DNA of 20,292 nucleotides from Saccoglossus kowalevskii. Lineage: Eukaryota > Hemichordata > Enteropneusta > Harrimaniidae. Each line of letters begins with the position of its first letter. The stretch's first letter is position 1. The stretch lies in contig NW_003158747.1 of NCBI RefSeq assembly GCF_000003605.2, positions 90,817-111,108 of the forward strand. Direction: 5' to 3'. This document shows positions 9,088-18,134 of this stretch, piece by piece. The notes beneath the pieces are model-generated. The model ran no database searches, had not been told where the DNA came from, and worked only from the letters and a program-made list of their open reading frames with translations. The position numbers and the translations under genes were made by a program.

Positions 9088-9335
9088 CCCACGACCTATT
9101 TCTGTGGCTCACTTGACACGGCAACTGCTGAATTTAAAAAAAAAATAGTTTTCTATTTTTACGTATCTGACGTTTTTTGATCGCATTTAGTATATATGCC
9201 AGTCAGATATTGACAAGCTAATGAACGGGCCTTGACATAGTCAACATGGGGATCGAGAGTCACAACGATAGAGTCATCATATATCATGGACAATAATAAC
9301 TTTATTACACTACTACTGTAAAATCACTAATTAGT
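9088..9335. other. No gene recognised
   Basis: AT-rich intergenic DNA with an A-run at 9135-9147. A short CTTTATTACACTACTACTGT stretch precedes the hairpin at 9336. Confidence 0.4.
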
Positions 9336-9364
9336 CCCCGTTCGGACGCAGTCCGAAAACGGGG
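9336..9364. repeat. GC-rich hairpin opening a repeat block
   Basis: CCCCGTT-CGGAC, a GCA loop, then GTCCG-AAAACGGGG form a nearly perfect stem with a small bulge. It stands just upstream of the tandem units at 9501-10223 and may be the terminal structure of the element that carries them. Confidence 0.75.
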
Positions 9365-9500
9365 CTTATGTTTTGACCACTGTGCGTCCGACGTCCGTGC
9401 GTCCGGACCTGTATCTTAGACATGCCTGGATCACAATCAAACTTCACAAATACATCATATATAATATTATACATATGCACAACAATTTGTTCCATGATCT

Positions 9501-9786
9501 GATTCAAGATGGCCGAATGGCGGCCATTTTTGTGCTGAAAAGTCATCAAAATCAAACATATATGGATTTTGTTCAAACTTGGTACATGCATTGGGCCTTG
9601 TGGAAACTTGATGCATGTCATTCTGTTTTTTAGATCGGATATAAAATGGCTGACTGGCGGCCATTTTGTTTTACTGAATGCAGATCTAGTGACATATTTC
9701 TGCCATGCTTTGCTGATTATGTTCAAATGTTATATATTCATTATAGATCATGTCATAGACATACAGGTGTATTAGCTTGACTATTT
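9501..9786. repeat. About 280-bp tandem unit, copy 1
   Basis: The unit starts GATTCAAGATGGCCGAATGG and contains an inverted GGCC...GGCGGCCATTTTTGTGC segment. Next come GTTCAAACTTGGTACAT, GATGCATGTCATTCTG, a second GGCTGACTGGCGGCCATTTTG block and TTCATTATAGATCATGTC. The same order recurs in the next two copies. Confidence 0.85.
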
Positions 9787-10050
9787 GATTCAAAATGGCC
9801 AAATGGCGGCCATTTTTGTGCAGAAAAATTATCAAAGTCATAAATTTGTGGATGGTTTTTGTTCAAACTTGGTACATACATTGGATATTATGGGACCTTA
9901 TGCATGTCATTCTGTTTTTCAGATCGGACTTAAAATGGCTGACTGACGGCCGTTTTGTTTTACCGAATGTAGTTCTAGTGCCATATCTATACTAACTATA
10001 TTCATTATAGATCATGTCGTCGATATGCAGATATATTGGTTTGACTATCT
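9787..10050. repeat. About 280-bp tandem unit, copy 2 (264 bp)
   Basis: Same order of blocks as copy 1. The clearest shared parts are GTTCAAACTTGGTACATACATTG, ATGCATGTCATTCTG and TTCATTATAGATCATGTC. It is shorter than copy 1 because of a deletion before TTCATTATAG. Confidence 0.85.
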
Positions 10051-10223
10051 GATTCAAAATGTGCGAATGGCAACTTTATTTGTGCTGAAAAAATCATCAA
10101 AATCAAATAATTTAGGGAAGAATTTTGTTAAACTTGGTACATACGTTGAACATTATGGGACCTTGATGCATGTAATTTTATTTTTCAAATCGGATTCAAA
10201 ATGACTGAATGTCAATCATTTTA
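10051..10223. repeat. About 280-bp tandem unit, copy 3 (truncated)
   Basis: It starts GATTCAAAATG and keeps AACTTGGTACATACGTTG, GATGCATGTAATTTT and TCGGATTCAAAATGACTGAATG. It has diverged more than the other two copies, and the GGCGGCC blocks have decayed. It stops before the distal third of the unit. Confidence 0.75.
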
Positions 10224-11294
10224 ATGTTAATAAATCATTATCATCAAGCATCAAGATCCATATCTCTGTTTATGTTTGAACTATATATCTTAAGTTTGAT
10301 AACTAACGGTGACTGTTCTATGCATGGCTTGTTTTCACTGGATTTAAATTTCGCTGATCTATCATTTCAGGCATATTCGGTGGGTTTTAAATTCATGGTT
10401 TTATCATTTATATATAATGTGTTCTATGCTAAATTTTACATATTCACTGGGTTTTAATTTAAGCAAAATTAAAACCCAGTGAATAATTAACCCTATTACA
10501 GTATGCAAGCAGAGGGCGCAGTATGGTAAATAAAATAAGATAAAATACAAAATACAGCAGCTAAATAAACTAAACCATGATAAGATAACAAATAAAATTA
10601 ATGAACGAAAGTCATTATCGGAAAGTTTACAAATCCAAGAGCAAAAACAAACGACCTACAGCAATCGACAAAACAATCCACAAGAACAAACTACACAACA
10701 TAGTCAAATCAGTAACATATATGGACCCATGGTATATATGAAAATGTAAATAGAACATAAATGTCAGTGAATACAATATTTTCAAAAACATGCTGCAGCG
10801 ATATTTGAATTTGTTAAAAATGAGCCAAAATATTGTGACACTGTGTCTAATTGGTGTTGAGTTAATTGCTAAGCCAGTTAGCAATAAAAAGGTCTATAGA
10901 GTTGTGAACAAATATTTCGGTGAATATTACTGACCGTGGAAGACTCCCATCGCGAAGTGTCTTGTTTATTAATAAATAAATAATGTGTGCAATTGTTGAT
11001 TGTATGTCAAATCTAGAAATCACGCCATTATTTATAAAGAATTTGATTACGAAAAGCCATGATATAATTTTAATATATAATTGGTGTGAATATGAGATTA
11101 TTGCTATTTTTATCCGGTTCAAATCGTTCAGCAACATTTTTGGAATATTAGGTGTACGACGATTGGGAGAACTTAATGTATGTTGACAACCTAGAAACTG
11201 AGCTTTATAAACCCTGAAGGGCTATCGGAAGATCCTCCCGCAGTAAAATCAGCGATTGCTATGGAATCGCGACCATCAACATCGAGGTACCAGG
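10224..11294. other. No supported gene; AT-rich, contains one strong hairpin
   Basis: Weak reading frames up to 91 codons exist on both strands (for example 10862-11137 minus, 10983-11186 plus). They are AT-biased and match no domain I recognise. The only distinct structure is the hairpin at 10441-10485. A diverged partial repeat of its left arm (CATATTCGGTGGGTTTTAAAT) lies at about 10370-10392. Confidence 0.5.
10441..10485. repeat. Perfect hairpin, 20-bp arms, 5-base loop
   Basis: Bases 10441-10460 are the exact reverse complement of 10466-10485, with AAGCA as the loop. The arm contains CACTGGGTTTTAATTT. No mismatches occur, unusual in such decayed DNA. It could be a short foldback element, a terminal hairpin of a non-autonomous transposon, or a miRNA-like foldback, although the arms are short for the last. 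Confidence 0.95.
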
Positions 11295-12157
11295 ATGTAA
11301 TGTAATAGTCTTTATTGAAGTCGTATCCTAAAAATGGACATAGATCTAAGTACAATAAAGCATGCTTGTCATTCCATGTCAGAAACATGATACACTATAG
11401 AAGATACACTAGTATAAAAAACTAAACTAAACACAACTAAAACAACAAACTTGCCCGAAAGTGGGTTAGAAATGCAAATTAATTAAGTAAATGTTAGGAT
11501 TTAGATATCTGTGAGGCAGTTGTTTTTTTTAATTTGCTTTCTCTTATGTTGAAACATTCGTATATATATTTTGCTAGACATGACAGTATTCTTTGTGTCT
11601 AGTATGTTAATAAAGCTTGTATCAGTGTTGCACTCAGAACACTGTCTAATTGTGTTGAGAAGGATTTGTCTTTCACGTTTGTATAACTGACATTTTAACA
11701 GAAAGTGCTCTTCATCTTCAATATCATTTATATTGCATACAGGACAGCTTCTTTCGGGAATGTAAATTTTATGGTATCTGCCCATTTCAATTTGTAAAAC
11801 ATGTGCGCTTAATCTTAGTTTGGTCATTGATGATCTGTGTAGTGGGTTATTTACTGTCAGCAGACAATTTTCAAGTCCAAATTCAGTTTTTAATTTTCTA
11901 TAAGTACGTAGTTTATTTATGTGGTTAATACCTTTTTTGTCATTGTTTATAGAATCCCTACTGTTTATTTTGAAGTTTGTTTCAAGTGTTGTAGTAACAT
12001 TATTTATTAGGTATTTGTTCTCATTAATCTTTACATTTTCCCACTCATGTTCCATATTAAAGTCTTTGAGAATTGTTTTAATACAATTGACCCAATTTTG
12101 GCTGTCTGAGTTATCCATATTGATTGCCAATCTGTATGCTTCATTTAGCTGGGTAGG
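11295..12157 (-). mobile_element. 5'-truncated LINE: C-terminal coding part and 3' UTR
   Basis: This is the minus-strand 3' part of a CR1/L2/jockey-type LINE. Coding starts at the truncated edge near 12157 (LPTQLNEAYRLAINM) and runs to a stop at 11501. A 3' UTR follows and ends around 11295-11310 with CAATAAAGACTATTACATTACAT, a diverged AATAAA plus ATT-like tail. The 5' edge abuts the short element at 12158-12560, so the element was either truncated on insertion or cut there. No target-site duplication was identified. Confidence 0.8.
11501..12130 (-). CDS. LINE ORF2 C-terminal fragment with zinc knuckle (209 codons open)
   Basis: An uninterrupted 209-codon frame encodes the region after the reverse transcriptase in a LINE ORF2 protein. 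It has NKLRTYRKLKTEFGLENCLL near residues 74-93, then LRLSAHVLQIEMGRYHKIYI. A CPVC...DEEHFLLKC zinc knuckle (Cys-Cys-His-Cys) sits near residues 131-152, and a Lys-rich C-terminus follows. This domain is thought to bind nucleic acid during target-primed reverse transcription. The frame stays open upstream to about 12157, so the ATG at 12130 is internal rather than a real start. The protein is a fragment: endonuclease and reverse transcriptase domains are absent. Its lack of stops makes it the best-preserved LINE piece in the window and so perhaps the youngest. It shares the NKLRTYR box with the fragment at 1824 but is otherwise diverged from it. Confidence 0.8.
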   Translation of the reverse strand: MAINMDNSDSQNWVNCIKTILKDFNMEHEWENVKINENKYLINNVTTTLETNFKINSRDSINNDKKGINHINKLRTYRKLKTEFGLENCLLTVNNPLHRSSMTKLRLSAHVLQIEMGRYHKIYIPERSCPVCNINDIEDEEHFLLKCQLYKRERQILLNTIRQCSECNTDTSFINILDTKNTVMSSKIYIRMFQHKRKQIKKNNCLTDI

Positions 12158-12560
12158 GAGGTGCCCGGGGGAGGGCTACTCCCTGCAATTTACCTTACGC
12201 GGATGTGCCGCCCTTTGGGGTGTGTTTTTTTCAGCCACCTGGTATTAAATGGGATCCACAAAATTTAAGGATTTGGTCTAAGATGGGGTCTATAATGTCT
12301 GATTGTCAAATGGACATGGGTATAAAAAGAGGTTTATTTTTTCAAAACAAAGTGTATGTATTCGGTCTACTTTTAATATGCCAAGACCAAATGGGGTCTG
12401 CTGGACAAATGGCGGGTCTAAAATGGGGTGTACCAGACAACATTTTGGTCTAAGATGGGGTATACATTTTTGGTCTAAAATGGGCTCTGGGTTTTGCAGT
12501 GTGGGCTACACACCTATACCATATCAGCAGCCAAGTAAACCCCCCGGGGGTGAGGTGCCC
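12158..12560. mobile_element. Short G-skewed non-autonomous element with CCCGGGGG ends
   Basis: GAGGTGCCC occurs at 12158-12166 and again at 12552-12560, a candidate target-site duplication. Between them the ends are related in inverted orientation: CCCGGGGG.G...TACT at the left, and CCCGGGGGG..TACT in the reverse complement of the right. Inside, the plus strand repeats GGTCTAA(A/G)ATGGGG at about 12278, 12416, 12448 and 12472. No long reading frame has recognisable content. The element class is unknown. A 7-bp duplication with element ends at CCCGGGGG is an alternative parse. Confidence 0.6.
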
Positions 12561-12686
12561 CTGAGTGCTCAAAAGTGTGACCATTTTTATACCTGGATAG
12601 TGACAAAATCTATACATATTTTTATACCAAAGTACCCTTTCTCTCATCACTGTTTATTCAAAATAAAACAGTACTAGTTTATGTCG
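12561..12686. other. Possible further copy or flank of the short element
   Basis: Bases 12571-12640 (ACCATTTTTATACC, then TTTTTATACCAAAG) resemble the style of the short element's interior but do not align well. No gene seen. Confidence 0.3.
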
Positions 12687-12722
12687 TTTTTTTTTTGGGG
12701 GGGGGGGTTCTGTCGAACCCCC
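12687..12722. repeat. T10-G11 homopolymer run and small hairpin
   Basis: Ten T are followed by eleven G. Then GGGGGTTC, TGTC and GAACCCCC form an 8-bp-arm hairpin at 12703-12722. The G run could be unstable or mis-sequenced. Confidence 0.75.
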
Positions 12723-13324
12723 TAAAATTTGGAAGTGAACAGATTTATGATAAAACAGGATTAATTAAAATAAGTATCATAGTTTAAATCACTTGACTCA
12801 GTGAGTTACGACGCCTCAGCTCAACAGCAGCCAATCAAAAAAATTAGCAGCTGATGTTAAATATTAAAACAACATTGAAACAATAATGTAATGGTCGTCA
12901 TTCTCTGAAGGATGTGGTGGTCCTGAATAGGGTTGTTTGTCTTGTGCGGGTGTTCGCTCAGTTAGTAAAGTGTCATTGTGGGGGATCGAACGGGGTTGAC
13001 ACGACAACACGAAACTGTACTTTCCTAGTTTGGTTCATTAGTATTCTTCAAGTTAATGATGGCATATCTACTGTTTTGTTCGAAATGTATCAGCCAAATG
13101 TAGTTAACTTATTGTATTAGTGCGTGTAGCTTGTGTTATTTGACAATAGTGTACAGCTACGGATTGATTTATGAATTATATTTTTCAAGCATATTTTTTT
13201 ACACGTTTTTTTGATGTCTTAGAAAATGTACTATATTTTTAGTGAGTTCATAAAAAAGAGATGTAGTCATTGAAGTCTATTGAGACCGCTGCTAAACTGA
13301 CACTATATGCATATATTTACCTCT
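12723..13324. other. No supported gene; contains a weak SINE-like segment
   Basis: AT-rich DNA. The 68-codon plus frame at 12914-13120 shows no domain. A weak tRNA-like segment is listed separately at 12945-13005. Confidence 0.4.
12945..13005 (+). other. tRNA-like (SINE-type) segment, tentative
   Basis: TTCGCTCAGTTAGTAAAGTG resembles a tRNA D-arm/A-box, and GGGGATCGAACGGGG lies a short distance downstream and resembles a T-arm/B-box. The B-box departs from consensus and I cannot fold a full cloverleaf. A decayed tRNA-derived SINE head is possible. Confidence 0.25.
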
Positions 13325-14290
13325 AAAAACAGATTTATAGTGAACCAACAAATTTACATACTGTAAGAAACTTGGTGGTATGCCATTGGTTAGTGCATTT
13401 AATTTGTTTGATGCGATCATTGTGCCAGCTATTTCTTATGGTATCTATATGGGGGTACGAAAATTCGGAAATCGAGAGGGTACAGACAACATTTTGCAGA
13501 TATCTACTTAGCATTAATACTTGTACAAACAATGTAACGATGTTGGACGAATGTGGAAGGCTGCCATTATGCTGTGGTTATTTCTAGCGTTGTATCTCAT
13601 ATTGGTTAGAATTATTTGAAGTAAAAAGTAGCTGGAACCCCAAAACATGTTATATCATGCTTAAACGATTAGACAAGAACGGCAGACTTACTTGAGAAAC
13701 CCACATAAAAATCTCCTGTTCAAATATTGTTTCAGCATTGTCTGGTTTAAAAAACAAGTTGGAGATACTGCAAATTTCTTAGGGATATTTACTCGAAGAA
13801 TAAAAAATTGTCGTCAGCAAGAATGGAATGCCCCAATTTCACAACCATCCAGGTTGTGTACTTTCGGAAAAATCAAAGTAGTATTATAACCTGGGAGATT
13901 TATTGGCAAGCAATTATAGACTAAAATATATGCTAACGAGTTTTCGCTGTTTTGGCCATAAACATAATGTTGAATTAGGCAGACACACAACAATACAGTT
14001 AGATCAATACATTTTTAGTTTTTGCAGTGATACGTTTGAATTTAGCATGGTAGAAAATGAAATTCACTTTGTTTTTATATGTCCATTTTATAATGATCTA
14101 AGGGCTGATCTTTTGTTAATAACCCTGTGCAATTATGCAAATACTGACAGTCTGGGCTTACTTCGTCGCTACACAAAATGCCACACCATATATCAACTAG
14201 CTCTGTATCTTTTACAAGTTTTCAAGCGAAATGAATATGAATCCAGCTTAACTTAGTACCATATGTTTACATAGATGTTGTATTGTTTTT
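13325..14290 (+). mobile_element. LINE post-RT and C-terminal fragment, plus strand
   Basis: The plus-strand translation follows the part of LINE ORF2 after the polymerase. It begins MPLVSAFNLFDAIIVPAISYG. A frameshift leads to YENSEIERVQTTFCRYLLSI and DECGRLPL, then, after a stop, YWLELFEVKSSW and CYIMLKRLDKNGR. Further on come SRLCTFGKIKVV (equivalent to the NKLRTYR box), NYRLKYMLTSFRCFGHK, VELGRHTT, and a decayed zinc-knuckle region with ENEIHFVFICPFYNDLR. The longest clean stretch is 13903-14256. At least three frameshifts and several stops show that it is dead. A short 3' UTR follows the stop at 14254-14256; the end, perhaps near 14350 (TGTAATAAAATTACAT), is uncertain. It differs from the LINE at 11501-12130, so it is probably another family. 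Confidence 0.8.
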
Positions 14291-14854
14291 AAAACGTGTT
14301 ATGCACTTTTCTACCCATTATATTTTGTACGATGTAATAAAATTACATAATACAAAATGTACTAATACTAAAATGAACAATTGTAGACAGATTTTGACAT
14401 GAAATCGTGCCACTTTTATGTGCGCTAACATCTGCGAAGAGCGAAAAAACTCGTAGCATTCTACCTTAAAATGCTTAGACAATAATGCTAAGATACGTAC
14501 AGTCTTGGCTTTTTTGTGTACAACATTGTGTCGTAGTGGATCCGATCAAAGGTGTGAGTGTGTTTGTCTGTGGGCGGGGAATGACTCAGGACCCCTTCTC
14601 TAAAATGGTAAAATAGTTAAAAAAAAAACAACTTACCAACGTAACACAAAGTAAACCAATTGAATTTAAAACCGAGAATATAAAAATATCTGTATCAGAG
14701 CTCAAAGACACTTTTTGAATATTATAAAATTCATACGTTTCACATCAAATATATTATTGTTGTTTTCGAACCCACTATTCAAATGTGCTGGCTACGGGCC
14801 TGACTTTTGTCGTTTTGTGTGTGTGTGATTTCCAGTGTTTTCACGTATGATTTC
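14291..14854. other. No supported gene
   Basis: AT-rich DNA with a short GT run at 14816-14827 and an A9 run at 14621-14629. Nothing coding is recognised on either strand. Confidence 0.45.
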
Positions 14855-15060
14855 TTCTGTGATTTTTTTGGCTTGGCCGATTTCTTTCAAACTTGGCAGA
14901 TAGGTCACACCTTCACCCTAGTTATTAGGAAAAATCTGAAAACAAATTTTGGCCCATCGTTGCTATAGCAACAGCCAAAATAACTGATTTTTGGATAGCT
15001 TCGCGTCAAATGTATCTTCTCCTACAAATTTAGGATAAAACACTTCAGACATAGCTCATT
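14855..15060. repeat. Diverged tandem duplication, copy 1
   Basis: Blocks TTCTGTGATTTTTTTGGCTTGG, ATAGGTCACACC, TTGGCCCATCGTTGCTATAGC, AACTGATTTTTGGATA and CAAATGTATCTTCTCCTAC recur in the same order about 326 bp downstream. Confidence 0.75.
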
Positions 15061-15179
15061 CTACTCAGCTTGAGTGTGGGCACAAAGTTACTATTTTAAT
15101 TTTTGATATCTTTTTTCATTACCGAGAAATTTGCCCCCAAAGTCGAGTTAACATTTTTGACCAGCAACGGCTTTTAACT

Positions 15180-15360
15180 CCTCTGTGATTTTTTCGGCTC
15201 CGCTGATTTTGTTCATACTACACAGGTAGGTCCTACCGTCACTAATCGGAAAAAAATCCTGGCCCACCACTGCTATTGCAACATCCAAAAACTGATTTTT
15301 GAATACTTTCGCTCCAAATGTATTACCTCCTACCAGTTTTGTAATAGCAGTGTTCAAATG
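15180..15360. repeat. Diverged tandem duplication, copy 2
   Basis: This is the counterpart of 14855-15060, with CTCTGTGATTTTTTCGGCTCCG, GTAGGTCCTACC, CTGGCCCACCACTGCTATTGC, AACTGATTTTTGAATA and CAAATGTATTACCTCCTACC. It is too diverged for a recent duplication. The 69-codon minus frame here is most likely chance. Confidence 0.75.
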
Positions 15361-17442
15361 ACCATGCTTTTTATTTTGGCTACTTTGCGCTCTGGTAGTA
15401 GGAGATCACTTGCACCGACATTGTTACACTGTATTAACGTAATCCCAACGCAACTTTGAACTTTGAATGCACTGTAAATGCTGCCTTCATTCTAGAAAAT
15501 AATATCGCAAAACGGTTGGAAATAATAAATGTAGCAGCAGAATACGTCCTAGTAATAAACTACGTGACTTCTAAAGACTGAATGGTGTTTGCGAACTTCG
15601 TATACGGGCCCATTTAGTTATAAACCGACGTTAGCTTCACGTTTATGTCACACCATGGAAACAGCCAAAAACATATTGCTTGTTTTTGAGCGGAGCGGAT
15701 CGCCAACTAGCCTACCGGCTTGTTATTGATATTTATACTTATCTTGACCAGAAATAAGACTGACACTTATACCTAAAATCCAAAAAATGAGACCCATTTC
15801 AGGGGCACGTCCCCATCAGTTCTATGTATTGCTCCCCAAGGTTTCTGCTGGCGATGTTGCGGCGTTACTCAGTTCCAAATAAAGATTACCAACGCCAAAC
15901 GGGCAAAATTGTAACCGGTAACCAAGATCTATTCAATCTATGACCAGCAAGCAACACCACAAACGAAGTTGTAGCGTGCAGTTCAGTGACGACTAATTTG
16001 TGTATCACAGTCGCCACTGTTCAAGTTCTGGTTCTGTCGTGGCCCAACTAAACGTCCACGAGGGTATTTATTCGGACAGTGATTCACCTTAGACGTCTCA
16101 TTATTTCATTTTCACACAGACAGTGACACGCGTTCTTACACTGACACGCGTTGCTAGGGCGTAACACAATCTTGGAACATATTAATGGGCAATTGGGTTC
16201 CCCGACCTAAATTCCATCACGGTTTGTTGCACGTTCTGAAATAATAAAATATGGAACATATGTATTAATAACAGAACCGCATACTCGAGATGCTTCGCCC
16301 GTGAAAGTACGGCCGCATGATACACCGCATCACTCGTGAAAATAACTTCCATACGTAACGAAAGCCATGGGGAGGGTGTGGAGTTCTGTCATATTATTTA
16401 TGAATAATTATATTTATGTTCATTATAACTTAGTATGAAATATGTCATATCAATAAAAACACAAACGGGACCCATACTTATACTGGTATTTTTAATCAGG
16501 ATTTGTGAACAAGAGCATAAAATAAAACCGTACTGTAAAAGCCAGGTAGAGAATCATCTATTTTAATGCTAGCTGGCCGTATTGTAGTCATTCAGCAAAA
16601 TAAATACCCATATTTGCTGCTGCAACAAAAACAATTCTTAATATACCACCTTTCTTATTTCTATAAGTTACGTGTCTGCTATAGACTTTGGAAGATTGCA
16701 ATTTAACACACCGTTTTTTGGAATATGAAAGAGAGTACATTTTGTATATTAGTATTGGTGGCGCCCACATGCGATTACTTGTAGGTGCTTAACGAATAAA
16801 ATTGGTAACTTAGGGCGTCATTGTGTTTCCAACACTCCCTTAGAGAGACCGACGGCAGTGAATGCTTTATGAACTGAGTGCGAGGGGTAGTGTGAACGTT
16901 TGTTGTCTGCCGTCGTTTTCTGGATGATACACATAATTTAACATTGCCTTTGGATAACGAGAGGTAAGGGAAATCATTTAACCTTCCTGACTAACACCAT
17001 GCTTTCATACTTTTGCGTATGTTTCTAACGTTCTGAGTATTATTCATATTGTTAACCCATGAAACAAAAAAAAACACACAACAAACAAACGGCAATGGCG
17101 ATGGTCGACTGTAAGCTCAATGGATGTCAATGAACTCGGGTCAACTTACCGTATATTTCGAATTGTGTGTATGTAATCCTAGTCATAGGTAACAATGCTG
17201 AAATCATGTGCGTTTGTTTACCTTATAATAAGGGCGTTTTAAGTTCGTACGATGAGGGTCATCTGACGGCAGTGTGTCAGTCAAAAACCACTAATTAATC
17301 CATAGGACAGAACAATACAGGTAATCATTATTGACGTGCACTGTTAGAGGTGTTTGTGTAATGATGCTATGTAATTTTTGTTTATTTATTTATTTCATTG
17401 CTGTTATCAGCAAGTACTGCAGAAAAGAAATTTATCACAATA
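15361..17442. other. Long non-coding stretch, no gene recognised
   Basis: About 2 kb without a reading frame above 60 codons that I can support. It holds two direct copies of TGACACGCGTT at 16124-16134 and 16142-16152. Similar ACTTATAC-GGGACCC/GAGACCC motifs at about 15759-15795 and 16467-16483 may be fragments of one dispersed repeat. CGACGGCAG at about 16851 has an inverted partner CTGCCGTCG at about 16908. None amounts to a defined feature. Host regulatory or intronic DNA cannot be excluded. Confidence 0.45.
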
Positions 17443-17556
17443 GTTGTGTTCACATTACACGAAGTACGGGCTAAGATTTAAGCTGATTTAGGCTTATCTA
17501 GCATATTTGCATTTCGGCTAGACCCAATTGCGTCCACGCACAGGGAGGGCCAGTCG

Positions 17557-17571
17557 TTAGTACGGGCTAAG
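17557..17571. repeat. Left subterminal repeat motif
   Basis: TTAGTACGGGCTAAG; a related GTACGGGCTAAG lies at 17464-17475. These face the cluster at 17973-18114 in inverted orientation. Confidence 0.7.
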
Positions 17572-17621
17572 GGGTGCCACCAGTTAGTGACCTTTGGCAA
17601 GCCGCTATTTACGAACGAAAA

Positions 17622-17756
17622 ATGGATGACACGCGCGAGGTTCTATTTCTGCTGCTGGCATGTTTCGTTCTAATTTTGAAGCGACGTGCACAGGAACGCG
17701 AGAGAAGACGGACCCAACTTATTTGGATGCACAGAAACAGTACACAACGGGCGTAA
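17622..17756 (+). pseudogene. Possible Harbinger-type N-terminal remnant
   Basis: A 45-codon frame from an ATG at 17622 encodes MDDTREVLFLLLACFVLILK, then RRAQERERRRTQLIWMHR. HARBI1-like and Harbinger transposases often open with a short Leu-rich stretch, an Arg-rich block and a W(V/M)H motif, which this resembles. The frame stops at 17754-17756. The following sequence continues weakly in another frame (GVTEYRVLLMHVVDNEP) but the DDE catalytic core is absent. If correct, the small element is an internal-deletion derivative of a larger transposon that kept the start of the gene. The match is short and partly low-complexity, so chance is possible. Confidence 0.35.
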
Positions 17757-17972
17757 CAGAATACAGAGTTTTATTAATGCATGTCGTAGACAACGAACCA
17801 AATTTATTGTCTTCAATTGGAGCTGCTGTACGCTCCACTACAGCGACCCGATCATTGTGAAAGTGAGCGTGGAGTAATGACTGGTGGAATGGAGTCGTTA
17901 TACGAACATTGGACAATTTTCACTCCCAAAGGTCGCCGCAGAGTGCAGGGCTAAGCGCTCGCGCATACTTCG

Positions 17973-18114
17973 TTAGCCCGTGCTAAGGGTCTAGACCGCA
18001 TCTTAAATTTGGATCAGATTTAACCCGTACTTAGCATTCCTTAGCCCGTGCTAAGCGTTCACGCACGTTTTCTTAGCACGGGCTAAGCAATTTGACCTCT
18101 TAGCCCGTGCTAAG
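17973..18114. repeat. Right subterminal repeat cluster (five motif copies)
   Basis: Copies lie at 17973-17987 (TTAGCCCGTGCTAAG), 18020-18034 (diverged, TTAACCCGTACTTAG), 18040-18055, 18072-18087 (opposite orientation, CTTAGCACGGGCTAAG) and 18099-18114. CTTAGC and GCTAAG arms make each motif nearly palindromic. GCGTTCACGCACG follows at 18056. Such arrays are candidate transposase-binding sites. Confidence 0.85.
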
Positions 18115-18134
18115 GAGCTGTGCGTGAACGCAAC

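Larger units (their letters stand above)
17443..18134. mobile_element. 692-bp MITE-like DNA transposon with TIRs and subterminal repeats
   Basis: The left end reads GTTGTGTTCACATTACACG and the reverse complement of the right end reads GTTGCGTTCACGCACAGC. Both are followed within about 30 bases by (T/C)ACGGGCTAAG. The element is bounded by TA on each side (17441-17442 and 18135-18136), consistent with a TA or 3-bp TWA target duplication. Subterminal copies of a TTAGCCCGTGCTAAG-type motif occur in both orientations, together with GCGTTCACGCAC-type motifs. A Harbinger-like origin is suggested only by the weak coding fragment at 17622. Confidence 0.7.

Noticed and set aside
8793-9092. 99-codon minus-strand frame at the right end of the transposon
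   Set aside because: It overlaps the right inverted repeat and flanking DNA, is His/Thr/Ile-rich by composition, and overlaps several equally long frames; no domain was recognised.
9331-9726. 131-codon minus-strand frame
   Set aside because: It falls over the tandem-repeat block and hairpin; the open frame is a by-product of repeat composition, not conserved between the repeat units.
10862-11137. 91-codon minus-strand frame rich in Ile/Leu/Phe
   Set aside because: AT-biased composition gives hydrophobic codons; I saw no membrane-protein or LINE motif and an overlapping plus-strand frame is just as long.
12303-12677. 124-codon plus-strand frame
   Set aside because: It spans the end of the short G-skewed element and its flank; repeated GGTCTAAAATGGGG units explain the open frame.
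15745-16500. Related ACTTATAC / GGGACCC motifs at two sites, as if ends of one element
   Set aside because: The matches are short and I could not establish orientation, ends or a target duplication.
16965-16972. GAGAGGTAAGGG resembling a splice donor
   Set aside because: A single donor-like site without a supported exon, acceptor or conserved protein cannot be called a gene.
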